A DNA stretch of 64,000 nt from Erythroxylum novogranatense (taxonomy: Eukaryota; Streptophyta; Magnoliopsida; Malpighiales; Erythroxylaceae), in contig JAIWQS010000076.1 in NCBI GenBank assembly GCA_029891385.1, positions 303,026-367,025 on the forward strand, read 5' to 3'. This document shows positions 10,339-21,052 of the stretch, piece after piece. The notes below the pieces were generated by a model that was not told the DNA's origin, did no database searches, and worked only from the letters and a program-made list of their open reading frames with translations. A program made the position numbers and the translations under genes. Positions within the stretch are counted from its first letter, which is position 1. Each line of letters starts with the position of its first letter.

Positions 10339-11921
10339 TGATAGGTGCATATTTGTCTAATATTTGTGTTTTAATTATTCCTTTTTATTCCTCTTATTGG
10401 TTTAATTATTGGGACTTAATTTGATTTAATATTTTCATGAAGGGAATTAAGGGAGGAATAAAACGCAGCACAAGGAGAAAGGATAGAAAGAAATCACGCA
10501 ACAATTAAAAAAATAAAACAAGAAGAAGCCAAAGAGGCTGGCGGCAGCGTGGGGACTTGAGAATTATAAAGAAATCACGCAAAGGGCAACAAGGGGCAGC
10601 ATAAGAGGAATGGCGTGGAGAGCAACGCATGCAATAAAGGAATTAAAGGAGGAGCAGAGGGCTGACGTGGAATTAATAAGGAAAGCACGAAAAAGAAGAC
10701 AAAAACCTAGAGGAGTTACGCACGTGAGGAAGGCAAGCAATCAGGTGGACTGATTTTGGAGAGTCACGCACGCATCACAACACGTGCAGGGCAAGGAAAA
10801 AGAAGAAGGGATACACGTCAGCAGAAAAAAAAACACTGGGAGGACTTTGAAAAAGAGGGGACGCACACTGAAGACTGGAAGTCTGGCGGCTGTGGACGCA
10901 CGGCTGCAAGAGGAATTACGCAGGAAGCAAATAGAGAGATTCACGCAGCCAAGAGAGGACTCTCTTTTGGTTTTGGATTTTTATAACGAAACAGTGGAGA
11001 GAAGACAGCAGCGTACTTTAGGGAGATTTCCTAGTTTTCTTTCTTCTTCTTTGTTATTTAGACTATGTTGATTAAGAATTTTGTTAGGTTTAATTTCGTT
11101 ATGAGTAGCTAAGTTATTTTTAGTCGGGGAATTCCAATTATTATGCTTTGACTTGTGAGACTATTGTTCCTAATATTTGGTTTATAATATTCGTACTGTT
11201 TCTGATTTACTGTCATTGTTTATTAATTGATTCTGCGATTGAGGCCTGATTGTAGAGTTAGTTAATTTGCATATCGCCAACTGATTTACTTGATGGAGTC
11301 TAACTGGGTGATTGGTGTTTGTGGCAATTGGCACTAGGGCATAGTACTTGTCTGATTTTGTGTGGAGGAACTTGCGACCTAACTAGATGAAGCATGAGTC
11401 TGTGCGTAGTCAGTTAGGGTAGTATTTCTTTAGAGTTTATTGCTGTTAACTAATTGAATCTCGGAGAGAGTCTCGAAGGGGTTATTAATTAATTAGGGAA
11501 TAGTTCAAAGGAGTTTCTGCGACTATTCTAAAATTAAGAAGAAACGAGGGAGCCAGAGGTAGTTGGTAACCATAGCTAACCTATTATTAAACCAGAGAAA
11601 ATATTTGAGTCGATGATCGCGGTCTAAGCATAACTAGGAATTTTCTGGCTAAGTTGTCGTTTATTGAGTTTATCAATTTTATTTGCGTTCTTTGTTGGTT
11701 ATTGTTTTATTAATTTGCGTTAATCTTTTATCAGTTGTTATTTCAATTAGTAGTTTTAGTCGAAAACTTCAAAACCCCTTTTTATTTAATTTCATTCGTT
11801 CTTTGGCATTTGAATAAAATCAATTGTTCCATTCTCTGTGGATCGACCCCATTTACCACTGTGCGCAATTTATTTTCGTTTGGTGTTTGGGATTTATTTT
11901 TGGTGGATTCGACACCCATCA
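10339..11921 (+). repeat. 3' LTR of gypsy F (1,583 bp)
   Basis: Begins TGATAGGTGCATATTTG immediately after the purine-rich tract and ends GACACCCATCA before the target duplication ATTAG. It matches 4,642-6,244 over its full length apart from the 20-bp indel and dispersed single-base changes. Confidence 0.93.
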
Positions 11922-11926
11922 ATTAG

Positions 11927-13036
11927 GTCTCTTACCAACTTTGATATGAATTTATTGAGAGATAAATAATAGAAGAACAAAGGATTAGTAACAATCCGAG
12001 GTTGGTAAAGCTATGAATGATTTAGGAGATGAATACAATGAAAATGAAGATATGAAGTTATTGTCAAGAAATTTCAACAAGTGGTTAAAGAAGGTGAAGA
12101 AAGATAAGCCCAAGTTTAGGTAGTATGGTGGGAGTTCATCAAACAATAATTTTAAACAACAAGCAAAAATTAAAAAGCGAGAAAGAAAGGTAAAGAAAAT
12201 ATAATGTCATGCATGTCAAGACTTTTTTCATGTAAAAGCAGAATGTGTTAACATTTTGAAAAAGAGAAAAAAAAAAGTCTTATACGAGCACTTAGAGTGC
12301 GAATGGTAGTGAAGAGGAGTTTGTGAGTAATCATGCTCCGTTAGTTGCTTTATACAGTAGAAATTTAGTTGCTTGCTTAACGGAAACCAAAGAAATTGAT
12401 GGGAAAAACTCAGATGAATCAATCCAAAATTTTATTTAAGATTATGACAGTTATGACAATGATTCAAAATATAAAAAGGAGGATATTTGCAAAGCTTATT
12501 AGTTAATGTATGCAAAATGGGTGGAAATGTGTAAGAAGAATGAGAAACTAAAGAAGGAAAACTCTACCATGAAGAAAATCATTCAAGATTTAGAGAAGAA
12601 GTTGATATCTACCATAAATGAGCTTGATGAAACAAAGTTGAAGTTGATCAGTACAAACAAAGGAATAAGAAGGTTAAGTGGAGGCATCGAAAAGTTAGAA
12701 AAATTGCTGGAAATTGGTAAAATTAAAGAAGATTTTCAAGGTGTTAGTTACAAAGATGAATGTTCTAAGTAATGATGAGAAAAATGATGATGCTAGGTTT
12801 GTCAAAGAAGAAATCTTAAGGAAGAATTGAAAGTTCATACCTAAATGTCACTTTTTTGAGGTTATTCAGCGTATAAGGCCAAATTGATACAAGTTGTTAC
12901 AAATGATATTTTAAAGGGCTTAAAATCGAAAATTTAGACACTCTTCATTAAATTTCCAGCAGCAGTCTATGTTACCAAAGCATACATGGGTTAGAAAGGG
13001 TTAACTACAAGCACTTGTAGCTCTTAAATTCGTGCA
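11927..13036 (+). pseudogene. Copia A gag, 3' part, with coiled coil and zinc knuckle
   Basis: Continues copia A gag after gypsy F: RSLTNFDMNLL joins LDKVI of the first part in frame. Next come KAMNDLGDEYNENEDMKLL and NFNKWLKKVKK, then a degraded first knuckle zone (CHACQDFFHVKAEC in altered frames). A coiled-coil segment is open at 12,506-12,772 (MYAKWVEMCKKNEKLKKEN…LDETKLKLIS). A second knuckle-like stretch near 12,840-12,900 reads KFIPKCHFF and RIRPN*YK across a stop and slips. HTWVRKG marks the approach to the protease. Several stops and shifts are present. The order is that of SIRE/Opie-like copia gags. Confidence 0.78.
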
Positions 13037-13817
13037 TATTTGGATGGGTTTTTTGGAGGTCAATACGCACTTTTTTCTACCACACAAGCTTTTTTTTTTA
13101 AGAAAATGGATGTTTGGCTATAAAATAAAAAATACTTTTTAAATATATATGACCTTTTTGACAGTCAAAATACAACTTTTTAAGATCTCAAAAAAACCTC
13201 TTAAATGACTTTTTTGGGTAGATTTTTTAGATCAATTAATGAGCCTATTTTTTAGCCCCTTTTGCTCTTATGCTTTACACATAATTCTCACAATATCCAC
13301 AAACTCATCGTCACGTTTATCTTGCAAGCTCATCTTATGTATTACAATAAAATGCATAATTTATTATGTATTTAATTATTTACTCAACTTGAATATTTAT
13401 TTTGGATTTATATAATATTATTTGGCTTTTATATGTATTAATATTTATTTTGATATTAGTTTTACTTATGTTATAATCCATATAAAAGATTTGATTAGAT
13501 ATATTTTCATTTATATTTCATATAGTTTAAAATTATATAATAATTAATATATTGTGCTTTGCATATTGTTTAATATACTTTAAATAATATTAATATGCAT
13601 AAATAATATTTATTACAAAATAAAATATAGTTTAAATTTTTATTTTATGTTAAATAGTCTCATCAGATGAAGCTCTTTCAAAAAAGCTCTTTTAAAAAAG
13701 CTCTTTTTTAAATGACAACCAAACAGTCAACTGGCTTCATAGAAAATTTCTTCTAAGAAAAGATCTAAAAAAAAACTCTACTGATAAAAGCTCTACTAGT
13801 ATAACCCCAACCAAATA
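13037..13817. mobile_element. MITE-like non-coding element with TATTTGG/CCAAATA ends
   Basis: An AT-rich 781-bp block separates two parts of copia A. Its ends are imperfect inverted repeats: left TATTTGGATGGGTTTTTT, and right (reverse complement) TATTTGGTTGGGGTTATA. Both are followed by AGCTTTTT-rich stretches and a second matching phrase, TGTTTGGCT or TGTTTGGTTG, about 90-140 bp further in. There is no coding capacity. No convincing target duplication is visible, so the superfamily (hAT-like by the end sequence) is uncertain. Confidence 0.6.
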
Positions 13818-14003
13818 GAGGCTTCATATGAGCCACTTTTCGTAATGGCTGGTATTTTAACAGTGAGTGTTCACATCATATGACATGTGAAGGAGCTGCT
13901 TGGTGGATTATCAAAGTTGTGTAGATAGCCACGTTATTTTTGGTGATGGAAAGAAGGCTTTGGTCATTGGAAGAAGGACTCTTTACGTGGATGGACTACC
14001 TCA
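13818..14003 (+). pseudogene. Copia A protease fragment
   Basis: After the MITE-like block, copia A resumes with WYFNSECSHHMT. This is the decayed aspartic protease motif (WYxDSGCSxHMT in relatives, with D to N and G to E changes). VIFGDGKKALVIGRRTL and VDGLPHF follow, the usual lead-in to the pre-integrase domain. Sequence identity to copia A then ends abruptly at about 14,003, where minus-strand copia C starts. Confidence 0.8.
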
Positions 14004-15000
14004 CTTCAAAATCTCCGTCTGTATTTAAGGCTGAAACTATAGGTTCCTTTTAGGTATCTTAGAACCCTTTTTGCTGCTGTCATGTGGACTTCTGTTGGTG
14101 ATGCCATGAACCTCGATAACATACTTACTGGAAATTGAATGTCAGGTCTTGTGGAGGTTATATACATCAAGCTTCCTATAAGGCTTCTATATCTACTCTC
14201 ATCTGTGGCTTTGCTTCCATCTTCCTTCTGTAATTTTTCTTTACAATTCATGGGTGATTTTGCTAGTTTACATTCCAGCATATGAAACCTCTTGAGTACC
14301 TCTCGAATATACTTTCTTTGACAAATAGAGATCCCCTGCTGATTTTGGTTAACTTCCATCCCCAGAAAATATGTCATTAGCTACAGATCTGTCATATCAA
14401 ACAGTTCTCTCAACTTATGTTTAACACCTTCGATTTCTTTGGCATCATTCCCTGTTAGCAGTAGATCATCAATGTAAACTGACATATAAAGGACTTTGTC
14501 CCCAAGCTTCCTCACATACAGGGTGAATTCATTTTCACTTCTTCTGAATCCAATCTGGTGTAGGTAGGTGTCGAGCTTATCATACCAAGCTCTTGGAGCT
14601 TGTTTAAGCCCATATAGCGCCTTCCTCAGTCTGTATACATGCTCCTCTTTTCCTTCAACCATGAAGCCCTCCGGTTGCTCTACATAGATCTCCTTTTTCA
14701 GCTCTCCATTTAGGAACGCTAACTTGACATCTAGCTGATGCACTAACCATCCTCTCTCGGCAGATAAGTTGAGGATCAGTCTGATGGTCTCCAACCTTGC
14801 TACTGGGGCAAACGTATCTGAGTAATCCACACCATTTACTTGAGAATATCCTTTAACGACTAATCTTGCTTTGAACTTGTTCAGAGTACCATCTACGTTC
14901 ACCTTGGTTTTGTAAACCCATTTGACACCAATGATCTTTCTGTCACCTGGTTTCTCCACTAGCTCTCATGTTTTATTGTTTTCAATCATACGAATCTCCT
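14003..15000 (-). pseudogene. Copia C reverse transcriptase, truncated before RNase H
   Basis: RT of copia C. Upstream of 14,959 the expected WELVEKP motif has TGA for Trp. The open block 14,959-14,381 carries KWVYKTKVNVDGTLNKFKAR, KGYSQVNGVDYSDTFAPVAR, HQLDVKLAFLNGEL and the catalytic YIDDLLLTGND. After one more stop at about 14,378, the block 14,377-14,006 reads YFLGMEVNQNQQGISICQ … RVLRYLKGTYSF and then leaves the family. RNase H (expected as DADWAG…) is absent, which marks the truncation point. Confidence 0.9.
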
Positions 15001-15446
15001 TCCTCATTGCAGCTAGCCATTCTTTACTGTCTTTTGCTTCCTTGTAACTTACTGGTTCACAAAGGGTGAGATTGCAATTTTGGTAAATATCAGAAAGAAG
15101 TCGTGTACCTCTTTTGGGAATGTGATCCACATGATCTTCAAGGTCCTTTGTCGGTGAATGTTTCAGTTCGCTTCACTTCATTTTCATGTGCTTCTTCAGG
15201 TTCTCCTCCTGGTTATGGTCTGTCCTCACCTTCAGATTCTTTTTCTGATGTGAGTTCAGTCAAATTAACTCCACGCAGCAGCATCCTCTCCATTTGCGTA
15301 TTGTCTTCATCAAGCTTTGTCCAATCCCAAACCTCATCCTCTAGGAAAGTCACATCTCTGCTGATTTGAACCTCCTTCTTGTTAGGAATCAAAACTCTAT
15401 ACCCTTTGGTGATTTCAGAGTACCCAATGAAGACACCTGCAATTGT

Positions 15447-17078
15447 CTAGGAGTCCAACTTATTTCTTTTCTGCTGTGGTACATACATGCAACATGGAGA
15501 GCCAAAAACTTTTAGATTCTTCAGATTGGGCTTCCTCATATGCCAGGCTTCATAGGCTGTCATCTTCTCCAAAGATCTGGAGGGTAATCTGTTGAGGAGA
15601 AACACGGCTGTAGCTGCTGCCTCATCCCAAAGGAACTTTGGTAGGGATTTTTCCTGAAGCAAGCATCTAACCATCTCCATGATGGTTCTATTTTTCCTTT
15701 CACTTACCCCATTCTGTTGAGGTGAGTAAGGAACTGTCAACTGATGCAAAATGCCACTTCCTTGACAGTTTTTCTCCATCTTTTGATTTTTGTACTCGGT
15801 CCCATTGTCACTCCTTAACTTCTTAATTTTCTAACCACTCTGATTCTCTACCATGTGCTTGAACTTTTGGAATATTTCTGCTACTTCTCCTTTGGACTTC
15901 ATGAAGTAAATCCAGCAATATCTAGATTTGTCATCAATAAAGGTGACAAACAATCGACTTCCATTTAGTGAATCAACTGACAGAGGTCCACATACATCAG
16001 TGTGAACCAGCTCAAGCAACTCAGCTGCCCTCCATATGCTGTCATGGAACGGTTCTCTTGCCTTCTTCCCTTCAATGCATGTTGTGCACACCTGTTGAGT
16101 TTCTTGGAGCATTGGCATGCCTTGTACCAAATCTGATTTGCTCAACCTTAAAAGGCCTTTCCAATGAGGATGTCCAAGCCTCTTATGCCAGAGACTTGCT
16201 CGACAAACCCTTGCCTTGAGTGCTACCTGATGCTGTTCAACCAAATTCAACACATAGCATCTGTCTTTGGCTGGAATTTTAAAGAGAAATCTCCCATCCG
16301 AGGTTGTACTCTTGTAGAAACCATCTTTGAAGAGGACTAAATAGCCCTTTTCAATCAATTGTGAAACACTCAGAAGGTTTTGTTCAAGGTTTGGAACATA
16401 CAACACATTTTCAAGTGTTCTTGGACCCTTCATGCTTTCGATCACAACATCTCCTCTTCCCTTGGAAAAAATCAGTTGTCCATTACCTATCTTTACTTTA
16501 CACGTATGCTTCTTGTTCAGGGTTTTGAATATGCTCAGGTTGCTGGTCATGTGGTTGGAGCAGCCACTATCAACTAACCAGCTATCGGCTGAGACACTGG
16601 TGTTGTGGCAGGAGGCAACAAATAGGTGATCCTCATCCCTCTTGTCTGCAATCCGAGCCTCTTCAGAAGTCTGTACTTGCTCCTTGCTTCTGCAGAACTT
16701 GTCAATGTGCCCTAGCTTCTTGCATTTCCTGCACTTGACATTAGGTCTTCTCCGGCATTTATAGTGAGGGTGATTAGTCTTAACACAGTGTTTGCAAGGT
16801 TCTTTTTGGGACTGGGCCGAAGTTTTTGCTGCTTCTTGCTTTTCTTGCTTCTTGCCTTCTGCGTCCCTTTTGTTCCAATGCCTCTTCCTCCCTCCTCCAC
16901 TGGTTTTCTGACTCGCCCTTAGTGTGCCCTCAGTCACCTCTACTGACCTCATCGCTGTCCTTTGTTCTTGGGCTTGCAGAAAACTTAACAATTCTGACAA
17001 CTTCAAGTGTGCCATATCTCTGGTATTCTCAAAAGAAATGATGGTTGCTTCGAATTTTTCTGGAAGAGAGATCAGCAT
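15447..17078 (-). pseudogene. Copia C gag C-terminus, protease and integrase
   Basis: A long open block (17,078-15,831) followed by a second one (15,779-15,447). Order: gag C-terminus with two Cys-rich stretches (CKHCVKTNHPHYKC and CRKCKKLGHIDKFC), protease WLVDSGCSNHMT, pre-integrase (LWHKRLGHPHWKGL … CTTCIEGK), and integrase core with HTDVCGPL and FIDDKSRYCWIYF. A TAG at 15,831 (probably from TGG) interrupts before KIKKLRSDNGTE. The second block has the typical YSPQQNGVSERKNRTIMEMV catalytic-Glu region and ends DS* at 15,447. The integrase would insert cDNA copies; as read here it is interrupted. Confidence 0.9.
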
Positions 17079-17120
17079 CTTCTGAACAATCTTTTCATCT
17101 TTAAAACAGCTTCCAAGAAG

Positions 17121-17603
17121 TCAAATCTTGTCTGCAAGATCCTGCAATTTCCTGACGTATGTCTTGACTGATTCATCCTCTGTCATTTGGAGCCCATCGA
17201 ACTCCCTCATCAGGTTAATTACCTTCATGCTCTTCACTCTCTCATCTCCTTCATACTCAGCCTTCAAATAATCCCATATTTCCTTGGCAGATTTCAGGTG
17301 CATGATTCTTGTAAATAAAGAGGGACTTACCGCAGCGTATAGACACGACTTGGCTCTAGCTTTTTTGGTAAGTCTCTCCCTATGGTATTTTATTTGGTTT
17401 ACTGTTGCGTTGTCTGCCAATGAATCCACGTGATAGTCTTCTTCGACTGGTTCCCACAAATCTAAGCCTTCAAGGTACGTTTGCATCTTTACTGCCCATA
17501 TCTGATACGCCTCTCCATCGAACAGAGGTGCTTGCATGTTGGGTAGTCCTTCCATTTGTGTGCGATGATCACTTCTTCGAGATGCCGCTATCCTGTTCGA
17601 CAA
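17121..17603 (-). pseudogene. Copia C gag N-terminal part
   Basis: Structural Gag of copia C. The frame opens MSNRIAASRRSDHRTQMEG and contains APLFDGEAYQIWAVKMQTYL, then SAKEIWDYLKAEYEGDERVK and MREFDGLQMTEDESVKTYV, the standard copia gag core (DUF4219/UBN2-type). It ends at DLADKI* where TGA replaces an expected Arg codon; the same frame resumes at 17,078 (MLISLPEKFEATI). A single deamination-type nonsense change therefore separates it from the next open block. Confidence 0.88.
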
Positions 17604-17866
17604 AATGCTCCACAGACCCCTTAAGACCCTTCAACAAAAGCTCTGATACCACTGTAGTTTTATGAATACGTATGTATGAATTTGTGAATCGTAGAGGACT
17701 GTAGTATATGAGAAGAATGAATTATATTTCATTAACTCTCTTTTCTGTTTTTATATAGTTGGTTGTCAACATCGTTAACAGACTTTACAAAAGAAACTAG
17801 CTACTAACTTCTTCTAACTTCTTCTTGTTCTTGATTTACAAGATGCTTAAGACACCGACACCAACA

Positions 17867-20182
17867 GACTTAGCCTCTTTCTATGCTTCGAAAGGAACCA
17901 TCCATCAGACCTCTTGTGTTGAGACCCCGCAACAAAACGGTTTAGTTGAGCGAAAACACCAACATATTCTCAACATAGCTCGAGCCCTATTATTCCATTC
18001 CAATGTTTCTCAATATTTTTGGGGATATGCAGTATTTCATGCTGTTTATCTTATTAACCGAACCCCTACACCTTTGTTACTCAATCATACACTTTTTGAA
18101 ACTCTCCACAAAATTAAGCCTGATTACACTCTGTTGAAGGTTTTCGGGTGTTTGGCTTATGCCTCTACTTTGTCTGCTCATAGACACAAATTTGATCCTC
18201 GTTCTCGCACTTGCATTTTTCTTGGTTTTTCCCCAACAGTTAAAGGATATATTCTTCTTGACATTGCAACCCGAGCCATTTTTATCTCACGCAATGTCAC
18301 TTTTCATGAAACTCACTTTCCCTTTTTAACCAATACTCAATCTTCACCCTTTTCACTTGATTCTTCACCACCTCCCTTGCCTGTTTTCAATTCCACCCCG
18401 ATTTATGACGATTCACCGTCTACACCATCGCTGGCTTCCCCTGCTTCTTCTAGCCCAATACGATCCAGAAAACCGCCGGCTTACTTACGAGACTATCATT
18501 GCCCTACTATTCATGCTTGTACCAATTCTCTTCCAGGCACTCCTCTTCTAGGTACTTCTCATTCCCTTACTAATACTTTTTCTTATTCGAATCTTTCTGC
18601 TACTCATTTACACTATACATTTGCCATTTCTGCTACTTGTGAACCCAAAACCTATAAACAAGCTATCCAACATTCACACTGGAGGGACGCAATGCGTGCT
18701 GAGATTAATGCTCTTGAGCAGAATAACACTTGGATTGTTACAGATTTACCTCCTGGAAAGCACGCCATTGGTTGCAAGTGGGTGTTTCGTGTGAAGCATA
18801 AGGCTGATGGATCCATTGAACGTTACAAGGCTCGATTGGTTGCCAAGGGTTACACCCAAACCGAAGGTATTGATTACTTTGATACCTATTCCCTCATGGC
18901 AAAGATGACTACCGTGAGACTTTTACTTGCTTTGGCTGCTTCTAACAATTGGTATCTTCAACAACTTGATGTGAATAATGCTTTTCTTCATGGGGACTTG
19001 CATGAAGAAGTTTACATGTTGATGCCTCCTGGCTTTGATAATTCTGCTCCTAATAAATTATGCAGGCTTCAGAAGTCACTCTATGGCTTGAAGCAGGCTA
19101 GCCGCCAGTGGTTTTTAAAGCTCACTGCTTCTTTGTTGTCTCTTAGCTACCAACAATCTTCCTCGGATCATTCATTGTTTGTTAAAAACAATGTTTCTAA
19201 GTTTACTGCGTTATTGGTATATGTTGATGATGTGATCCTCGCAGGTAATAATCAACATGAGATCGACACGATCAAGGCTTTCTTGGATGATCAGTTTAAA
19301 ATCAAAGACCTTGGTGACTTAACGTATTTTCTTGGTCTTGAAATAGCTCGATCAGCTGCCGGTATTCATCTCTCTCAAAAGAAGTATTGTCTTGAAATCC
19401 TTACTGATACTGGCTTCTTGGAGTGCAAACCAGCTAAGACCCCATTAGCAACCAAGTCCACGTCTAAGCTGCGTAGCGATGATAGTACGCTCCTTGATGA
19501 TAACACAGTGTATCGACAACTTGTTGGTCGTCTGCTTTATCTCATGTCCACGCATCCAGATATCACTTTTGCCGTCCAGCAACTCAGCCAGTTTCTTGAT
19601 AAACCCACTGTCTTACATCTCCAAGCTGCTCATAGGGTTCTTCGCTACTTGAAGACTTCACCGAGTAATGGTCTCTTCTTCTCTGCTTCCAGTTCGTTAG
19701 AGCTCAAAGGTTTCAGTGACTCTGATTGGGCCGGCTGCCCTGACACTAGGCGATCTGTTAGTGGTTATTGCATTTTTCTTGGTAGCTCTCTTATAAGTTG
19801 GAAAGCAAAGAAGCAATCCACGATCTCTCGTTCATCCTCTGAAGCTGAGTATCGTGCCTTAGCTTCCGCCATTTGTGAGATCCAATGGTTACACTATTTA
19901 CTTCATGATCTTCATCTCCCCGTCTCCCGACCGACTCCTCTCTATTGTGACAACAATTCTACTCTCCAGATTGCTGCCAACCCTACTTTTCACGAACGTA
20001 CTAAACATATTGAAATCGATTGCCACCTGGTTCGAGAGAAGGTTGCTAATGACGTAATTCACTTGATGCCGTGCTCCTCGCGTGATCAACTCGCTGACAT
20101 GTTCACCAAGTCTCTTGCTGCTACCTCATTCCAGGCTAATTTGTTTAAGCTAGGAATGCTGAATATCCATTCTCTAGCTTGA
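17867..20182 (+). CDS. Copia B pol (integrase C-part, RT, RNase H), open
   Basis: One uninterrupted frame of about 770 codons. Contents: integrase from [15 protein letters not shown] through [14 protein letters not shown] (catalytic Glu), RT with [47 protein letters not shown] and the active site [13 protein letters not shown], then RNase H with [26 protein letters not shown] and [14 protein letters not shown]. The C-terminal style resembles the Ale/Retrofit lineage. The 5' half (LTR, gag, protease, first integrase Asp residues) is missing: it is replaced at 17,866/17,867 by the LTR of copia C. An upstream ATG at 17,825 lies in that foreign LTR and is not a genuine start. Confidence 0.9.
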   Translation, partial: DLASFYASKGTIHQTSCVETPQQNGLVERKHQHILNIARALLFHSNVSQYFWGYAVFHAVYLINRTPTPLLLNHTLFETLHKIKPDYTLLKVFGCLAYASTLSAHRHKFDPRSRTCIFLGFSPTVKGYILLDIATRAIFISRNVTFHETHFPFLTNTQSSPFSLDSSPPPLPVFNSTPIYDDSPSTPSLASPASSSPIRSRKPPAYLRDYHCPTIHACTNSLPGTPLLGTSHSLTNTFSYSNLSATHLHYTFAISATCEPKTYKQAIQHSHWRDAMRAEINALEQNNTWIVTDLPPGKHAIGCKWVFRVKHKADGSIERYKARLVAKGYTQTEGIDYFDTYSLMAKMTTVRLLLALAASNNWYLQQLDVNNAFLHGDLHEEVYMLMPPGFDNSAPNKLCRLQKSLYGLKQASRQWFLKLTASLLSLSYQQSSSDHSLFVKNNVSKFTALLVYVDDVILAGNNQHEIDTIKAFLDDQFKIKDLGDLTYFLGLEIARSAAGIHLSQKKYCLEILTDTGFLECKPAKTPLATKSTSKLRSDDSTLLDDNTVYRQLVGRLLYLMSTHPDITFAVQQLSQFLDKPTVLHLQAAHRVLRYLKTSPSNGLFFSASSSLELKGFSDSDWAGCPDTRRSVSGYCIFLGSSLISWKAKKQSTISRSSSEAEYRALASAICEIQWLHYLLHDLHLPVSRPTPLYCDNNSTLQIAANPTFHERTKHIEIDCHLVREKVANDVIHLMPCSSRDQLADMFTKSLAATSFQANLFKLGMLNIHSLA

Positions 20183-20394
20183 GGGCGGCTGTCAGTGTAT
20201 TCAGTTCTTGATTAAGTTAATTAGTTTGTTAGTTAATGATAGTTAGTCAATAGCAGTTAGCAGTTACTAGTTTTTTGTTACAAGTTAGCATAGTTAGTTT
20301 CTTTTTCTCTTTTCTTAAGCTGTCAATTTGTATATAAACACCTTGACTAATCAATGAAAGGAAGGTAGAAAATTCCCAAAATTCCTTTTCTACA
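17867..20394 (+). mobile_element. Copia element B, 5'-truncated, with 3' LTR
   Basis: Pol is followed by a purine tract (TTGAGGGCGGC, 20,180-20,189) and the 3' LTR 20,190-20,394 (TGTCAGTGTATTC … TTTTCTACA, about 205 bp, with a TGTATATAAAC box). The LTR ends inside an exon of the V-ATPase subunit A pseudogene, after the codons for LAQN. The 5' part was lost at the junction with copia C. The open pol frame suggests B is younger than A and C. Confidence 0.85.
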
Positions 20395-21052
20395 TTCTGA
20401 GCAAGATAGTCCTCCCTCAAAAGCTCTGCAGTCTCCAGGGTAATCTTATCTTGTTCACCTAGAGCATCCTTTCCTACAAGCTGCAATAATTAAAATAGTA
20501 TGTTACATTAAGGAACACCGATCTAATAAATCATCTTCTCTTTGTAGCAATTCACAAGCCTTTGTCCTGAAGCTTGATCACAATTGCACCTGATCATCAT
20601 GTTTGCCATGCATAACTGTTAAGAAGAAAAAGGTTGTAGAACATAATTGATCAGAAGTTGTGTTGTGTATTTTTTCCATTGATATAGAGCCCTATTTATA
20701 GAATGATTATATACAGTAGTTGGTTAGGATTAATCCTACTATTAAGGGATAGGATTATTATTTCCTATTTGGTAACAAACTTCTAATCTAACATATCCTA
20801 CTATTAAGGGATAGGATCATGATCTCCTATTTAGTTACAACTTCTAATCTAACACTCCCCTTCAAGTTTGGTGACGGGATCTCCCACACCTAACTTGCAT
20901 AGTGCTTCATGAAAGGTTCGCCCCACAACAGCCTTTGTCAAAATATCAGCCAACTGGTCTTCTGATCGAACATATGGTAAGCTAATAATGCCACCCTCCA
21001 ACTTTTTCTTGATGAAATGCCAGTCAACTTCTACATGTTTGGTCCTGTCATG

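Larger units (their letters stand above)
4642..11921 (+). mobile_element. Non-autonomous Ty3/gypsy element F, complete, TSD ATTAG
   Basis: LTRs lie at 4,642-6,244 and 10,339-11,921; both start TGATAGGTGCATATTTG and end GACACCCATCA. ATTAG flanks both sides (4,637-4,641 and 11,922-11,926). A decayed PBS follows the 5' LTR (TTTTGCGCGCTGTTGTG, resembling the TGGCGCCGTTG type). A purine-rich tract (GTGTGGGGAGATT) precedes the 3' LTR. Between them are only gag and protease remnants; RT, RNase H and integrase are absent. The LTRs differ by a 20-bp indel and roughly 40-45 substitutions by eye, about 3%, so the insertion is fairly recent. The gag resembles the Athila/Tat side of plant gypsy elements. 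Removing F restores copia A's gag frame. Confidence 0.93.
3985..14003 (+). mobile_element. Copia element A, old and fragmented, hosting two insertions
   Basis: A plus-strand Ty1/copia element is recognisable from its PBS (AATATCAGAGCGAGG, about 3,989-4,003) through gag and the protease zone. It is interrupted by gypsy F (4,642-11,921) and a MITE-like element (13,037-13,817). It stops abruptly at about 14,003, where minus-strand copia C begins; integrase, RT, RNase H and the 3' LTR are missing. The gag style, with a long charged coiled coil and a late CX2C-type knuckle before the protease, resembles the SIRE/Opie-like lineage (moderate confidence). Numerous stops and frameshifts show that it is dead and older than F. 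Confidence 0.8.
14003..17866 (-). mobile_element. Copia element C, minus strand, 3'-truncated
   Basis: Reading leftwards: 5' LTR 17,866-17,653 (214 bp; TGTTGGTGTC…ACTACA, with a TATATAAAAA box), PBS TGGTATCAGAGC (17,651-17,640), gag, protease, integrase and RT. Identity stops inside the region before RNase H at about 14,003. RNase H, polypurine tract and 3' LTR are missing, so no TSD can be tested. Several stops look like single C-to-T or G-to-A changes (CGA to TGA, TGG to TGA or TAG). The right edge abuts copia B exactly at the LTR start. Confidence 0.88.

Noticed and set aside
15103..16629. Plus-strand frames opposite the copia C polyprotein
   Set aside because: Shadows of the minus-strand integrase and protease, whose motifs are clear.
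17825..17866. Start codon of the long copia B frame at 17,825
   Set aside because: These bases belong to the 5' LTR of copia C; the frame is open through the junction by chance and is not a native start.
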